Translations under genes and position numbers: made by a program
NCBI RefSeq assembly: GCF_040954645.1
Contig: NC_092809.1
Coordinates: 131,615,914-131,679,913, forward strand
DNA from: Diabrotica undecimpunctata
Lineage: Eukaryota; Arthropoda; Insecta; Coleoptera; Chrysomelidae
DNA length: 64,000 nt
Direction: 5' to 3'
Part shown: one piece after another, positions 44,340-54,960 of the stretch
Layout of the letters: each line of letters starts with the position of its first letter
Position numbering within the stretch: position 1 is the first letter of the stretch
The notes under the pieces: model-generated
Databases searched by the model: none
Told to the model about the DNA's origin: nothing
The model's input: the letters and a program-made list of their open reading frames with translations, nothing else

Positions 44340-45295
44340 TACGTGGTAAAGTAGAAGACAAACTAAAAGAATGGACAAATTACATTACGAACCTATTCGA
44401 CACGATAGGATTAGTTCATCTCCGGATATTACTAACTGCGACGAATCCCTAATAACACCCTCTGATGTATTTTAAGCCATAAAGTCATCAAAGAATGGCA
44501 AAATGACAGGTCCTGATTCCTGATGAAATTCAAAGTTTATATTATATGTTAAAATATAATATGTTTATAAAAACAATAACAATGTTTTCGAGGCTATACC
44601 ATTTCAATACCACTTATACCAGCAGATACCTATCTAATGGTTGTTATTGACTTTCAAAATGTATTTAATCGTACTCTATAGTATAGTACTCTATATTGAT
44701 TGAAGCTCTAAAAGACATTGGTTTGGATGGCAGAGACGTTCGTATAATTGCAAATTTGCAGCATAAGTTGTAGTAGACTGTATGGAATCACAAGTTCTCA
44801 ATATTAAAAGAAGATTAAAAGTAGGACTGCATCTTGTCGCCGTGCTGTTTAACGTTTACTCCGAGAGAATTTTCAGAAATGCACTTTCCGAAAAACAAGA
44901 AGGAATAATTGTGAACGAAAAAGACATCAAGAATTTACGATATGCGGACGCCACAGTACTCCTAACTTCTAGTCAAGAAGATCTACATACACTTCTCATA
45001 GTGTCGTTGAGAGCTGTAGAGAAGCAGATCTGAATCTGAATATACATTAAATCAAAATAATGTTAAAGTAAACAACAGAAAATAAAAACCGTCTGTATAT
45101 GTAAATACTGCAGAACTTGACCAGAAGTTAGTCACATTGTTTATCTTTGATATCAGTTAAATTGAAACGCAGAGAGTCATGGTGAAATTAGATCCAGAAT
45201 AGATCAGGTCAGAGCAGCTTTCAGAAGGATGTGCAAGGCATTGTGTAGCAGTGATTTACAATTGTCGTTGCGGATTCATCTATTTCATTGATTAT
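44340..45295 (+). pseudogene. LINE reverse transcriptase relic with YADD changed to YADA
   Basis: The plus strand reads FDTIGLVHL-like and DVFxAIKSSKNGKMTGPDS (fingers), DVLIEALKDIGLDGRD-like (about 44695), then frame 44782-45033 with LHLVAVLFNVYSERIFRNAL, NEKDIKNLRYADATVLLTSS and EDLHTLL, followed by SRIDQVRAAFRRMCKALCSS. The catalytic second Asp of YADD is Ala. Multiple deletions and stops are present. Confidence 0.75.
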
Positions 45296-45415
45296 TATTA
45301 TCCAGATTTAGAGATATGGCCCACACTCCCTCTAAGGGGAAAATTCACTCATCCCAGATACCTACGGTATCAGAAGGATTGAGCTCTGGTGGGACTCCTT
45401 CCGTGTTATCGAGCC

Positions 45416-48060
45416 CTAGGTGAGTTGGTATGCTGGAGTATCTCCCAAAAATGTTCGTTCACATCTGGACGTTGAGAGCAGTACATCTTTCTGCATGGTC
45501 TTGTAGAGATGTTCATTCAGACCTAGCTTTTTTATGTTTTCTAGGAGGTTCTCCGGAATGATTCTAGTAGTAGAGAGAATAATAGGTATTGTCTGGGTAC
45601 ATTTCATTCTCCACTGTCTTCGTATTTGAATTTCCAGATCCCTGTACTTCGCGATCTTTTCGTTCTGTTTAAGATTATTGTTGTTGGGTATCGCCACATC
45701 AATTAGTGTTGTTTGTCTCTTTATTTTATTAACTAGGATCTGGTCTATTATGTGCCACTGTTTGGTCTGTGAGCACAGTGCGGTCCCAGTATAGCTTGTA
45801 GTTATCATTCTCAAGTATACATTCAGGAACGTATTGATAATATGGAAGATGGTTTGATTGGAGAAGTCCCAGTTTGATGGCTATCTCTTGATGAGGGATC
45901 TTTCCTACTGAGTCGTGCCGTTCCTTATATTCAGTTGCAGCAAATGCCTGGTAGCCCCCGGTAAGGTGTTAGATGGTTTCTTGAGCTTGACATCCATATC
46001 GGCATTTGTCATTTTGGACCTGAGGGTCTTTGATGATATATTTCAGGTAATTTTTGGTTAGTATAACCTGATCCTGAATAGGGAGTAATGAACCCTCTGT
46101 TTCAGGGAACAACTTTCCTGATGTCAGTCAGTAGTTCGACGCTATATTGTCGACATGGTCTTGACTGACCTCATTAGGATGTCGCCTGTGAAGAGGTCAT
46201 CCAGGTGCGCATTTTTTCGTTCTTAGTAAGATGGTTTATGCGCATTTCTGGTTCCCTCAGTTTGATCGGTTTTGTATCATTTACTGCACAAATCGCGCGA
46301 TGTAGAGTAGATCTGCTCGCATCTGAAAATAAGTTCTTAAATTAGTAATGTTTTTCTAGTTGCTCACTTATATCCATAAGTCCTCATCCTCCTAAATACC
46401 GCGCTAGTGTCGCTCTTTCTACTGCACTTCGAGGATGGTGTTTTTGTGCCTTTGTGAGGTGTGTTCGTACTTTTCGCTGACGATTTTCTATATCCGTTTT
46501 TGTCCACTTAACAATACCAAATGAGTAGCTAAGCGCGGAACATGCATAGGTGTTTAGTGCCTTAAACAAATTTTTACTATTAAGGTGTGAACGAAGCAGC
46601 TGTTTTACTCTTTGTATAAACTCAGCAGTTATCTCAGTTTTCATTTGCTTATGGTCAATCTTCCGCGCTTACTTTATTCCGAGGTATTTATACATATCAT
46701 TTACACCCATGGCCTCGATGTTCTGGCCGTTTTGCGGGAATCCACCGGGCTGAACCTGTCCTTTGATTATATTTAAGACACGGCACTTGTCAAGGCCGAA
46801 GTGCATACTTATGTCATTAAAGAAATTTTCCACTGTTTTCAGCATGTGATCCAAGTAGCTTCGAGTGGATGCCAATAGTTTTAAATCATTCATATACAAT
46901 AGATGATTAAGCTTTGTCACAACCGTAGTGTTATTTTTGATGCTAAAACCTGTGTCAGTTGAGTTCGGTAGCTGGAATAGGGGGTTCATCGCTAGACAAA
47001 ACCACAGTGGGCTCAACGAGTCTCCTTGAAATAGGCCCCGGCTGATTACAATATTTTCAGTTTCGATATTGTTTTCATCAGGTATTTGGAGGTGAATTTT
47101 TATCTTCCAATCTGACATTATATGTTTTAAAAAGATCACTATGTTATCATCGACTGAATCAAACGCTTTCTTGTAGTCGATGAAAGCAGTAAAGAGATTC
47201 CTTTTTTTGCTATATGCTTGGTTAGAAATGACAGAGTCGATGATAAGTTGTTCTTTGCAGCCCATGGAACCCTTAGCGCACCCTTTCTGTTGAGGCTCTA
47301 TGATATTGTTTAGAGTACAGTGTTGGTAGATACGCCGGGCTACACAGGATATGACCAATTTATACAGAGTTGGAAGACAAGTAATTGGGCGATACTTGGT
47401 TGGACCTTGGGTGTTATTTTGATCTTTTGGTATTAAATAAGTTGTTTCCTGGGTTAGAAAAGATGGTATTTCCTGAGGATTAGAAATACTGTGATTAATT
47501 AATGCTGATAAGCACTCATGAATACTCCAGAACTTCATAAGCCAGAAGTTCTGAATGCCGTCTGGTCCAGGATATTTCCAGTTATGAAGCTCTTTGATAA
47601 TATTTGAAACTTCTTTAGTAGTAAAGGGTTCGTAGGGAGCAGTAACGTAGTGTTGACAGTTGTGCGCCGTATCTTCGATCCATCCAGCATTGGTGTTAAG
47701 AGCAGCTGGCGTGGAAAGTTAATTTCCCCAAAACTCATGGATTTCTTCTTGGCTTGGGTACGATTTATTGGCACTTTCTGCAGTAGAATTGAGTTTCCGA
47801 TAGAAGGCCTTCTCGGCATTCTCAAAAAGCATATTGTTGGATTTTCGTTTGTTACTAATTTTGTATCTCCTTAGTCGGCCTGAGTAAACGGAAAGTTTTT
47901 GTTTTAATGTATCCAGGCACTGTAATTATGGAGCGAGCGAGACGCATATAAAATGTTCTCAGATCAAGTGAAAGCAGTTTTATACCAACGATATTAATTA
48001 TATTATATTTGTGTACTTTTTTTAATGTCTTTTGCAATTTTTGAAATTTCTTGCCATTTT
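45416..48060 (-). pseudogene. R2/R4-type LINE with restriction-like endonuclease region
   Basis: From 5' to 3': NKRKSNNMLFENAEKAFYRK, PYEPFTTKEVSNIIKELHNW, then an unbroken 289-codon RT frame (47538-46669): KYRPITCLPTLYKLVISCVA, QQKGCAKGSMGCKEQLIIDS, LFTAFIDYKKAFDSVDDNIV (palm), RGLFQGDSLSPLWFCLAMNP and LLYMNDLKLLASTR. The catalytic Y-x-D-D box reads Y-M-N-D. Next comes VKQLLRSHLNSKNLFKALNT and a Cys-rich NDKCRYGCQAQET region. The last frame (45814-45416) has LIDVAIPNNNNLKQNEKIAK and RQWRMKCTQTIPIILSTTRI, the C-terminal restriction-like endonuclease layout of the R2/R4 group. 'GCAKGSMGCKEQL' and 'CLPTLYKL' also point to that group. It is inactive by frame breaks and the Asp-to-Asn change. Confidence 0.82.
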
Positions 48061-48671
48061 CATTTCATAGACCCCCAATTTTTTTGCCCCCATAGACCAC
48101 TTGCAGATTTTCATCGACCGCTGGAGGTGGATATAGACCACTTTGGAAATCACTGGTCTACCCTTTACTAATATTGAACTAATTAATTGTTGTTATGTTT
48201 TAAATTAGATAATGGAATATGTCAAAAGTGGTTGGATTTAAGTATAGCAAATACCGATACCAAACGAATTGGCTTAAAATAAATTGTTCATGTTGGCGGC
48301 CAAGTTTAAAACATCCTGTATGAAATATCAATGAGTTAGACATATGGATTTAATGGGTAAGCGCTTAAGAGATATCGCTATTCAATTGGGATTTTTTCAA
48401 AATTTTGAAAAACATCGAAATATCTTGAAAATACTTTATTTTTCTATAGGACATTGCGCACAAATTGTATCTAAAATTTCATGTAGAATTCGAAAATAAA
48501 ATAAAAATATATTAGGTTCTATTCAAAATAACAAAATTGACGTCTACTTCTTGTATAACCGAAAGTGCCACATTCAAGATATTATATTTCAACTCAGCGT
48601 CATCTGACGTTTCAAAACTACAGCTTCGTAAAAATTTGTTGCGCCACACCCTGTATATTTACATATATCTT

Positions 48672-48674
<3 letters not shown>
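48061..48674. other. Intron stretch with one repeat terminus
   Basis: Nothing coding. CACACCCTGTATATTTACAT at about 48645 resembles the ACAGGGTG-type termini at 5489-5980 and 30120-30520. Confidence 0.45.

Positions 48675-48719
<45 letters not shown>
48675..48719. repeat. (TA)n microsatellite
   Basis: About 22 uninterrupted TA units. Confidence 0.95.
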
Positions 48720-48722
<3 letters not shown>

Positions 48723-50029
48723 TGTTATATGACATTTTGTAGTGTGTATTTTGAACTTGGTCAATTATATAGACAATCCAAGACCCCTAACACCCGTTAC
48801 CTCGACGCCTACTCATATCAAAAACAATTTGTCAGTGATAATAATTTAAAGTTATTACAAATAACGCAAACAGAAGCTAAAATACCATTAGCAAACACAA
48901 ATACATCTATCAACAACTGATGTCTGCATGGCATACGAGTGACCATATTGCTTACAATTCTCGGAATATAAATTGAAATTAAGTGATTTGTCCAAATATA
49001 TCGCTTCTGAGTGTCAAAAATATCACTGATGGATGGATCGTTATAATTACATTCATCTTTGTTCTAAGAAATATTTACTCATGCATATGCATCTGTCCTA
49101 TAAAAATATGGTAAGTAATATATTTTCCTGAAGCAATCAAAAATTAAAAGGTTAAATGAGGTCAATAATGTATGAAAAAATAGTAAAAACTACTTACTGG
49201 ATTATTTTTACAACAAAAAATATAGAAAACAGCAGAGAAAAAAGAGAATACAGGAAACGAAAAAGGTAAATGTAACAAAATTTAACATTAAAATTGCTTT
49301 TTGGAAATTCATCATTCATCAAAGAGGAATCATCTTTACTTTTATAATACTAAAAATATTTGGCCTCTCTACAGTAAGAGATAGGCGATAATATTGATAC
49401 ACTTTAGAAATTCAGTTGAATTACTACGATTTCTTCATTCTGTTACACTCGTGTTATTTATAAATTTCAATGGTGTACCTAAAATCACTTAGTTTTTATA
49501 AGGAGTGCCGCCGAGGTAGTGCCATTCGTATTTCAATCCGAGTAATAACTTCTAATTTTAATTTACGTCTTGAAAAAGACAAAAGTAAATTACAGAACCG
49601 TAGATCTTATCCTTTAATGTCAATGAAAAAGCAACCAATATCCATTTTGTTTAGTTATGCAAGATAGTTGTACGGATCTTCCTACTCACGACATATCTAG
49701 CATGCCTAGATAGTGTCCGCAAGGACATATGATTTAACGCGCTTCTTCAGAGTTGGAGAAATACGTGATTTCAGATAGAAAAGATACTTCAAATAAATAT
49801 TTTAATACTAAATAAATATTACAATGAAGAAAGAATATTACTAACTATTTTTTTCTTTTTCAAGATTTGCCTTTTACTGACAGTCAGATCAGATTATCAG
49901 CAAAACTTGTTAATTTGTCCTTTGTAATGAAACTATTAACTGATTCGTTAAGACAACTTACTAAAATTAGATAATTTACTAGTATTCAGAAACAAATTCA
50001 ATTATTTTAACGAAATTATTTAATGTGCA
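48720..50029. other. Intron stretch, nothing recognised
   Basis: Short open frames only; no domain, terminal repeat or RNA motif that I could support. Confidence 0.45.
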
Positions 50030-50500
50030 AAAATGCTACGAAGCTGCCAAGAGTGGCCCAATAATCAAAAAGATTATGGCCACTGTATTTTGGGATTGCA
50101 AAGGCATAATTGTACTATCTTGAAAAAGGTAAAAATATCAATGGCCAATATTTATGTGTATTATTGGAATAAATTGAAGCAGGAAATCAGTGGAAAACGG
50201 CTCCATATGCAGAAGAAAAAAGAGTGGTTTTTCCGAGACCGGAAGACGTTATGACGACAAGAGCGTTATGACGACGGCAAAAATTCATGAGTTGGGCTTA
50301 GAATTGCTTTCTCATCCGGCTTATTCTTCTGATGTGACCCCTTCAATTATTATGTGTTCCCAAATCTGAACAGATTGCTCGTAACTAAAAAATTCAGCTT
50401 GAAAGAAGAGATAATCGAAAAAACGAGCGCCTGTTTTACACAGCTTCCAGAATCGTATTATTGTGACATTGTGACGAGGAATGATATGATTTAAAAGAGG
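50030..50500 (+). pseudogene. mariner transposase fragment
   Basis: The plus strand across frames reads KKIMATVFWDCKGIIVL (mariner 'K-V-M-A-T-V-F-W-D-x-x-G-I-I'), YYWNKLKQEISGKRLHMQKK, then KIHELGLELLSHPAYSSDVT ('L-P-H-P-P-Y-S-P-D-L-x-P'), FNYYVFPNLNRLLVTKKFSL and KEEIIEKTSACFTQLPESYY. The order is the mariner DD34D C-terminal half. The catalytic 'H-D-N-A-P-A-H' region is decayed. Confidence 0.75.
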
Positions 50501-50783
50501 CAAAATACACCAAAAATTCACTTTGCTGCACACAAATCAAATATATAAATTTTCGTTCATTTACTATAAAAATATTCACTTTTCAGTGACATGAGTGTTG
50601 CAATTTAAAAAAAATGTTTATGGTGTTTCTAAAAGAAAAACTAGTCTCTGATGTTATTGGAGTTTGATCTTACGTGAACTTTAAATTAACCGGCTAAATA
50701 AACAGAAATAGAATGGAGAAAAAATAAAAAAAAAACTAAACTAAACTTTCTTAAAATTGTAGTAAGTAAAATTTATTCCTTAC
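50501..50783. other. Intron stretch, nothing recognised
   Basis: AT-rich with long A-runs before the PH exon donor. Confidence 0.5.
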
Positions 50784-50989
50784 CTGTAGAGTTAAGACTT
50801 TAGTCTGGCCTTTGCACAGCGAAAGACTGTTGGGTAGGGGACCAGCTTGTAGACTGAGATGTCGTAGTGGCAATCTTAAGGATAATGGTCCTTGGGCACA
50901 TGACGACGATACCAACAATTGACCACATCTGACTGACACCTTTCTCGGCCACCAGTTTCTATCGTTCCCAAACTTCAAAAGTAAATCGC
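50784..50989 (-). CDS. PH-domain protein, exon encoding the PH strands
   Basis: The minus-strand exon lies between acceptor TTTTGTTTCAG (before 50989) and donor CTACAG|GTAAGG (after 50784). It enters in phase 1 and leaves in phase 0. It encodes DLLLKFGNDRNWWPRKVSVR, CGQLLVSSSCAQGPLSLRLP, LRHLSLQAGPLPNSLSLCKG and QTKVLTLQ, the alternating beta-strand pattern of a PH domain (first strand, W-x-x-R-x-V second strand, then strands leading to the helix in the next exon). GC content is well above the flanking intron. The domain presumably binds phosphoinositide or protein partners at membranes; the specific protein is not recognised. Upstream exons must exist. Confidence 0.82.
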
Positions 50990-51119
50990 CTGAAACAAAA
51001 GCCATATTTAGAATACGAACGCTTTTAAAAAATAATTGAGTTTTTAAAATTGTCCAGCTTTAAAAGAGCTGTGGAATGAAACAAATGTGTACTCGAGAAC
51101 ATATTCACACGTCATCATC

Positions 51120-51600
51120 ATCAATGGTACAACAGCCCTATAGCAAAACTTCGACCTTTCCAAGGCCGGCAACCCTATGCATTGCCAATTGGATTCTTCT
51201 TATTACACCGTCTCCTTTCGCAGGTTGGCGATCTAAATCGCAATTATAGCTTTGGAAACTGATGCACGAAAGATTTCTGCGGATGAGCGGTCAAACCATT
51301 TCTTCAGGTCTTTCAGTCATGAGTTCTGGCGTCTTCCTACTGATCTTTTGTCCTGTTTTTTGCCCTCCCATATGATTTGGAGTAATTCATATCTTTGACC
51401 TTCCAACATATGACCCAAATATGGTATTTTCAACTCTTTGATTATGCTTTGATTATGCCAATTTGATGCACCTATTTTTCTAGCATATTCGTTTATCCCA
51501 TTCTTATATTCAAGTTTTGGCCTACTTCCCACAGGCTGTGACATAGAGATTTATCTAGGAGGGTTTTTCTGCTGTGATCTTGCTAGATGTCCTGTCCAAC
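51120..51600 (-). pseudogene. LINE C-terminal fragment
   Basis: Minus-strand reading: NWHNQSIIKELKIPYLGHML, EGQRYELLQIIWEGKKQDKR, SVGRRQNS, LKDLKKWFDRSSAEIFRASV and SKL. This is the 'L-G-H-x-x-R-G-x-R-Y-E-L-L-Q-x-I-x-x-G-K ... W-L-K-D-L-R-x-W-x-x-x-S-S' end of an endonuclease-RT LINE, close in wording to the copy at 34440-36030. 5' truncated. Confidence 0.8.
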
Positions 51601-51994
51601 TTAGTCTTTACTTTACTTTACTAGTTTGTATTTATAATATATTTCATAATACCTCCTCCTTCAAACACGTTTTTCACAGATGTCACCGAATATTACTCTT
51701 AAGATTGATTCTTCGTTCAAATATGTGCATGAGGTTTTTATCTGTCTTGAAATGGTCCATGTTTCATGGTAGTATAACGGCTCTTGTTAACGAACGTTTT
51801 TTTCAACGGGTAACGGGCCGATGCTAAACGGGTACCCGTGTCGACGGTTCATAAATTTCAAGGGATATGCGTCCGTTGACAGTATGGAATCTCCGAAATA
51901 TCGTCAGTTTTAAAGTAACAAGTGCACGCAATATATGTTATATCATGTTGTCGTCAAAGCAAAAAGTTATACTAGCGTATTATTTGTATAAAAA

Positions 51995-52192
51995 ATGCAG
52001 AAGAAACGGGAGAAGCGTAAAACAAAAATATGGATACATCCTATTTTGTTAGAAAGAGAAAAGTATGCTGCTTTCCATACACTTTACGAAGAATTGAAAA
52101 AAGACGAAACAAAATTCTTCAATTACTTCCGAATGGGTCAAGAAACTTTCCGCAAATTGTTAGGAATAGTACATGATAAATTAAATCGCTGA
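51995..52192 (+). pseudogene. Harbinger transposase N-terminal fragment
   Basis: The frame reads KKREKRKTKIWIHPILLERE, KYAAFHTLYEELKKDETKFF and NYFRMGQETFRKLLGIVHDK, then stops at 52190-52192. 'W-(I/V)-H-P-x-x-x-x-R-x-x-x-x-x-F-x-T-L-x-x-E-L-x-x-x-x-x-K-F-F-N-Y-x-R-M' is the N-terminal region of HARBI1-like PIF/Harbinger transposases. The catalytic DDE domain is missing because of the deletion. Confidence 0.82.
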
Positions 52193-52202
52193 TTAAATTA
52201 AA

Positions 52203-52304
52203 TTAATACATGAGCTGTTTATTTTTATAGCTTTCCGTGGTTTTATCCCACAACACAGGTCGATTTTCTACCGCACTTATTAAAATTTTCATAGCAAAAT
52301 CCAT
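52203..52304 (-). pseudogene. MADF-domain accessory protein fragment of the Harbinger element
   Basis: A 33-codon frame, MDFAMKILISAVENRPVLWD then KTTESYKNK, begins a MADF/Myb-like domain ('L-I-x-x-V-x-x-R-P-x-L-W-D-x-x-x-x-x-Y-K-x-x'). PIF/Harbinger elements typically carry such a DNA-binding partner gene. It ends in an early stop only 10 bp from the transposase fragment on the other strand. Confidence 0.65.
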
Positions 52305-52589
52305 ATTTTTGCGGCAACAAAGGAAGAAATTTATTGAAACAACGGATGCTCGCCCAACGCCGTTAACACACTTCCATAAACTAAAATGGTTCACTGAGGG
52401 TTCACGGTACCGGCCCGTCGAACGTCTTGCCGAGGGGTACTGGATACGTAGACGGTGAAAAGTTAACCAACGGGTTGGTTGCCGTTGCGTGAACAAACAT
52501 TCATAAGAACCTGAAAGACACTGAGCAACGGCCGACGGGACGGTGTCAAAAACGACCCGTTGACCGTTGTCGTTAACAAGAGCTCTAAG

Positions 52590-53434
52590 GGTTTTGCTTT
52601 TGACCATCAGTAGTAAAAGTACCATTTAAAAATATTTTTTTTGGAATATCGTGTTTCCTTTTTCTACAGTAAAAGAGCGAAATAGAAGTGATTTTAAAGC
52701 GTTTATTGAGACAAACATATCGAGAAGTTTGTTTAAATCTTATCCAAAAGAGGCCTTAATTCCCTAATTGTTTTAAGTACTTTTACAGTGTACACTCTAT
52801 ATACATCAATCGCCGGTGATTTGTCTTGAATTCTGCATTCAGCAAATTTTAAAAATAAATCTTTAAACATTGCAACCTATTCATAAACTTTTTCATATTT
52901 ATAATGTTGCGATTTTGAACAGTCTCTTCATTATTATTATTATTATTGTGTCTGGCGAAACACAACACGTAAGCGAAAGTTTCTCGGTAGTTAAGACAGA
53001 GCCTGTATGTACTTGGTAAGGTGAATCATCATACGACCATTTAAGCACAACAATTTAGATATTAATACGTTTGCATGGGCGTTAGCTAGTCGGTGGATGC
53101 AAGAATAACATTTTTGGACGATGAGAGAAATGACTAACATGACTAATGATTGATAAATCTTCCATAAGGAATATTTATTTAATTAGTAAAGGTTAATGAA
53201 ACAGATCCAGTGCATTGCTTAGCAGCTCTTAGAAAATTGACTTTATTTACTGTTTGGAAAGCTATTCACTAGTGACATCTCAGTTTTATAATCGTTTATA
53301 TTAGGTATGATGCTCTCTATGTAAGTGGTTCCTATATAATAAGTTTTAACTGTTTTTATATGAGGACACTTTTTATATTTCCAAGTTTTCTTTTAAACAT
53401 TATTTACAGCGCATTTGGTCTTAAACTTCTGCTC
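52590..53434. other. Stretch with a short TTA microsatellite
   Basis: Nothing coding. ATT repeats at about 52929-52947. Confidence 0.45.
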
Positions 53435-53494
53435 TTCTCAATATGCGCTCAGTGTATCCTTTGTTTCTCAATATGCGCTCAGTGTATCCTTTGT
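53435..53494. repeat. 30-bp tandem duplication
   Basis: TTCTCAATATGCGCTCAGTG plus TATCCTTTG(T/T) repeated twice, period 30. Confidence 0.9.
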
Positions 53495-53724
53495 GTTTGA
53501 ACGGTTCCGGTTATGTTCCCATGATTAATTCATTATTGAATTTTATGATTGCAGCACCGTTTTACCTTCTCACGAATTTTCTTCTCGTATTCTTGAGATT
53601 TCTGTATTTTTATTTTGTAATTTTTCCTCCTATATTATAACAATTTTTAATTGAAGGTAACTCATCTACAAACTGAACTAAGAGCTAACGGCAACGATGT
53701 TAAATGTCAGAAGTAAATTCTTAC

Positions 53725-53808
53725 CGGTACTTACCGGGGTCATTTTTATTGTGTATGCTTCGATAATGTGGATAAGTGAAAAGTAAGATGGTTCCAAAAA
53801 ATTTGTCT
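53725..53808 (-). CDS. Possible upstream exon of the PH-domain gene
   Basis: On the minus strand an 84-bp segment is bounded by TTGTTACAG (53817-53809) and ACCG|GTAAGAA (donor after 53725). It would read TNFLEPSYFSLIHIIEAYTI then KMTPVST and end in phase 1 with G, which with GC of exon 50784-50989 gives Gly, so the join reads VSTG-DLLLKFG. An alternative donor after 53735 does not fit the phase. The exon has no stop and compatible phases, but composition is unremarkable and homology is unknown. Confidence 0.4.
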
Positions 53809-54119
53809 CTGTAACAATATACCTTCTGCATACCGGTGCGAACTTATCATCAAGCGTCCATATCTGCATAGGCATGATGTGTTATGTATGTTGTGAATGT
53901 GACTTTGTTTTATATTTATTAAATAGACTTTATTATATTTATAAACTTTTTTTAAATAGTTTTAGAGGTAAGTAAACAACAGACAAATAGCAGAATAACA
54001 TGATGGATGTTTATTCTTTTTATAGCACTAAAATAGATGCCGTAGCGGGTCCAAGTAATGTACCAAGAAAGCGGAAGTTTTTTTATATCGGTAGAAGAAA
54101 AGCAGATTGTCTCTAGAGT

Positions 54120-54960
54120 GCATGAATAATTTAAAAAATACACTTCGTACAGTGGAAGGTGTAGCTCATTGTTCATTTTTAAAGGGAGTATCCGTGTCGA
54201 TAATTGAACGCATTGTACGTAAAAAAAGGTGACTGGGATTGTGCAAGCTCCAAAAGTACATTGTCCTGGAAAAAAAATTGAATTGGATGAGTACCAGAAA
54301 CATTTTGTATGCACTACTATTCATTCTTTCTTTTTTGAGAATAAAGCGCCAACCCTCGAATCCCTTCGGACAGAGGTAATGGAGAATGATGTTTTTCCAA
54401 AAAGGAGCAAAGAGAGTCATGGCGATGAAAATATTTTCACTATTAGATAGGTTCGTTCTGTCCATAAAAATATTTATTATCTAGACAAAACGCGGGTGAA
54501 TGCTGGACACATAGTATCTAAGATCTGGCAAGATACTACTGTATAGTAACGAGTTATCGTCAAGCATTTGTCGATAGTTTATCAACAGGGTTACGTGAAC
54601 CAACGGGTAAAAGGCAACGACTGATTGGCGCTCATATAGGTAGTGAGAGTGACTTTTTAGACGATAGTGCACTAATTTTTTATCAAAAAAAAAACGGGGG
54701 ATTATCACGAAGGATAGTACACAGACATGTAGAGTTGGTTAGAACAAAAAGGAATTCCATTTCCGAGGACATAGTTAAGACTAAGCTTATAAATGCCATT
54801 AGACAGCATCGTGACAGATATCGCCAGCATGTTGTAGATATAATGGCTCGTGCTAAAGGCCTCAATCACCATTTTGAGACTTCCTCCTTACATAGCTCGT
54901 GAAAACGTGACATAACATTTCTAATGTCCAACGTTTATTAGAACTCGCAATGGAACGAAT
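54120..54960 (+). pseudogene. DDE transposase relic (YLDET type), second copy
   Basis: Plus-strand blocks: VSIIERIVRKK (helix-turn-helix end), HCPGKKIELDEYQKHFVCTT, NKAPTLESLRTEVMENDVFP, NIYYLDKTRVNAGHIVSKIW (first catalytic block, Glu changed to Lys), SYRQAFVDSLSTGLREPTGK, RQRLIGAHIGSESDFLDDSA, then VKTKLINAIRQHRDRYRQHV. The order and wording match 42830-43570. Frameshifts and stops break it. Confidence 0.72.

Larger units (their letters stand above)
33222..50783 (-). other. 17.6-kb intron of the PH-domain gene
   Basis: The donor CTACAG|GTAAGG (after 50784) and acceptor TTGTTTCAG (before 33221) are canonical and in phase 0, so the PH fold reads through (VLTLQ then TADEK). The intron holds LINEs, piggyBac, Crypton-like, DDE and R2/R4-like elements described separately. 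Confidence 0.8.
51778..52585. mobile_element. PIF/Harbinger derivative, 808 bp, internally deleted
   Basis: Ends read CGGCTCTTGTTAACGA (51778 on) and, on the opposite strand, GAGCTCTTGTTAACGA (52585 backward), flanked by TAA (51775-51777 and 52586-52588), the 3-bp target duplication of PIF/Harbinger elements. Subterminal regions are unusually rich in ACGGG/CCCGT words. Inside, truncated starts of the two usual Harbinger genes face each other (51995-52192 and 52304-52203). Both are cut by one internal deletion. Confidence 0.85.

Noticed and set aside
48537..48920. 127-codon plus-strand ORF across a microsatellite
   Set aside because: Contains a long Tyr-Ile repeat from (TA)n and no domain.
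53725..53735. Alternative donor after 53735 for the possible PH-gene exon
   Set aside because: It would leave phase 0, which does not fit the phase-1 entry of exon 50784-50989.
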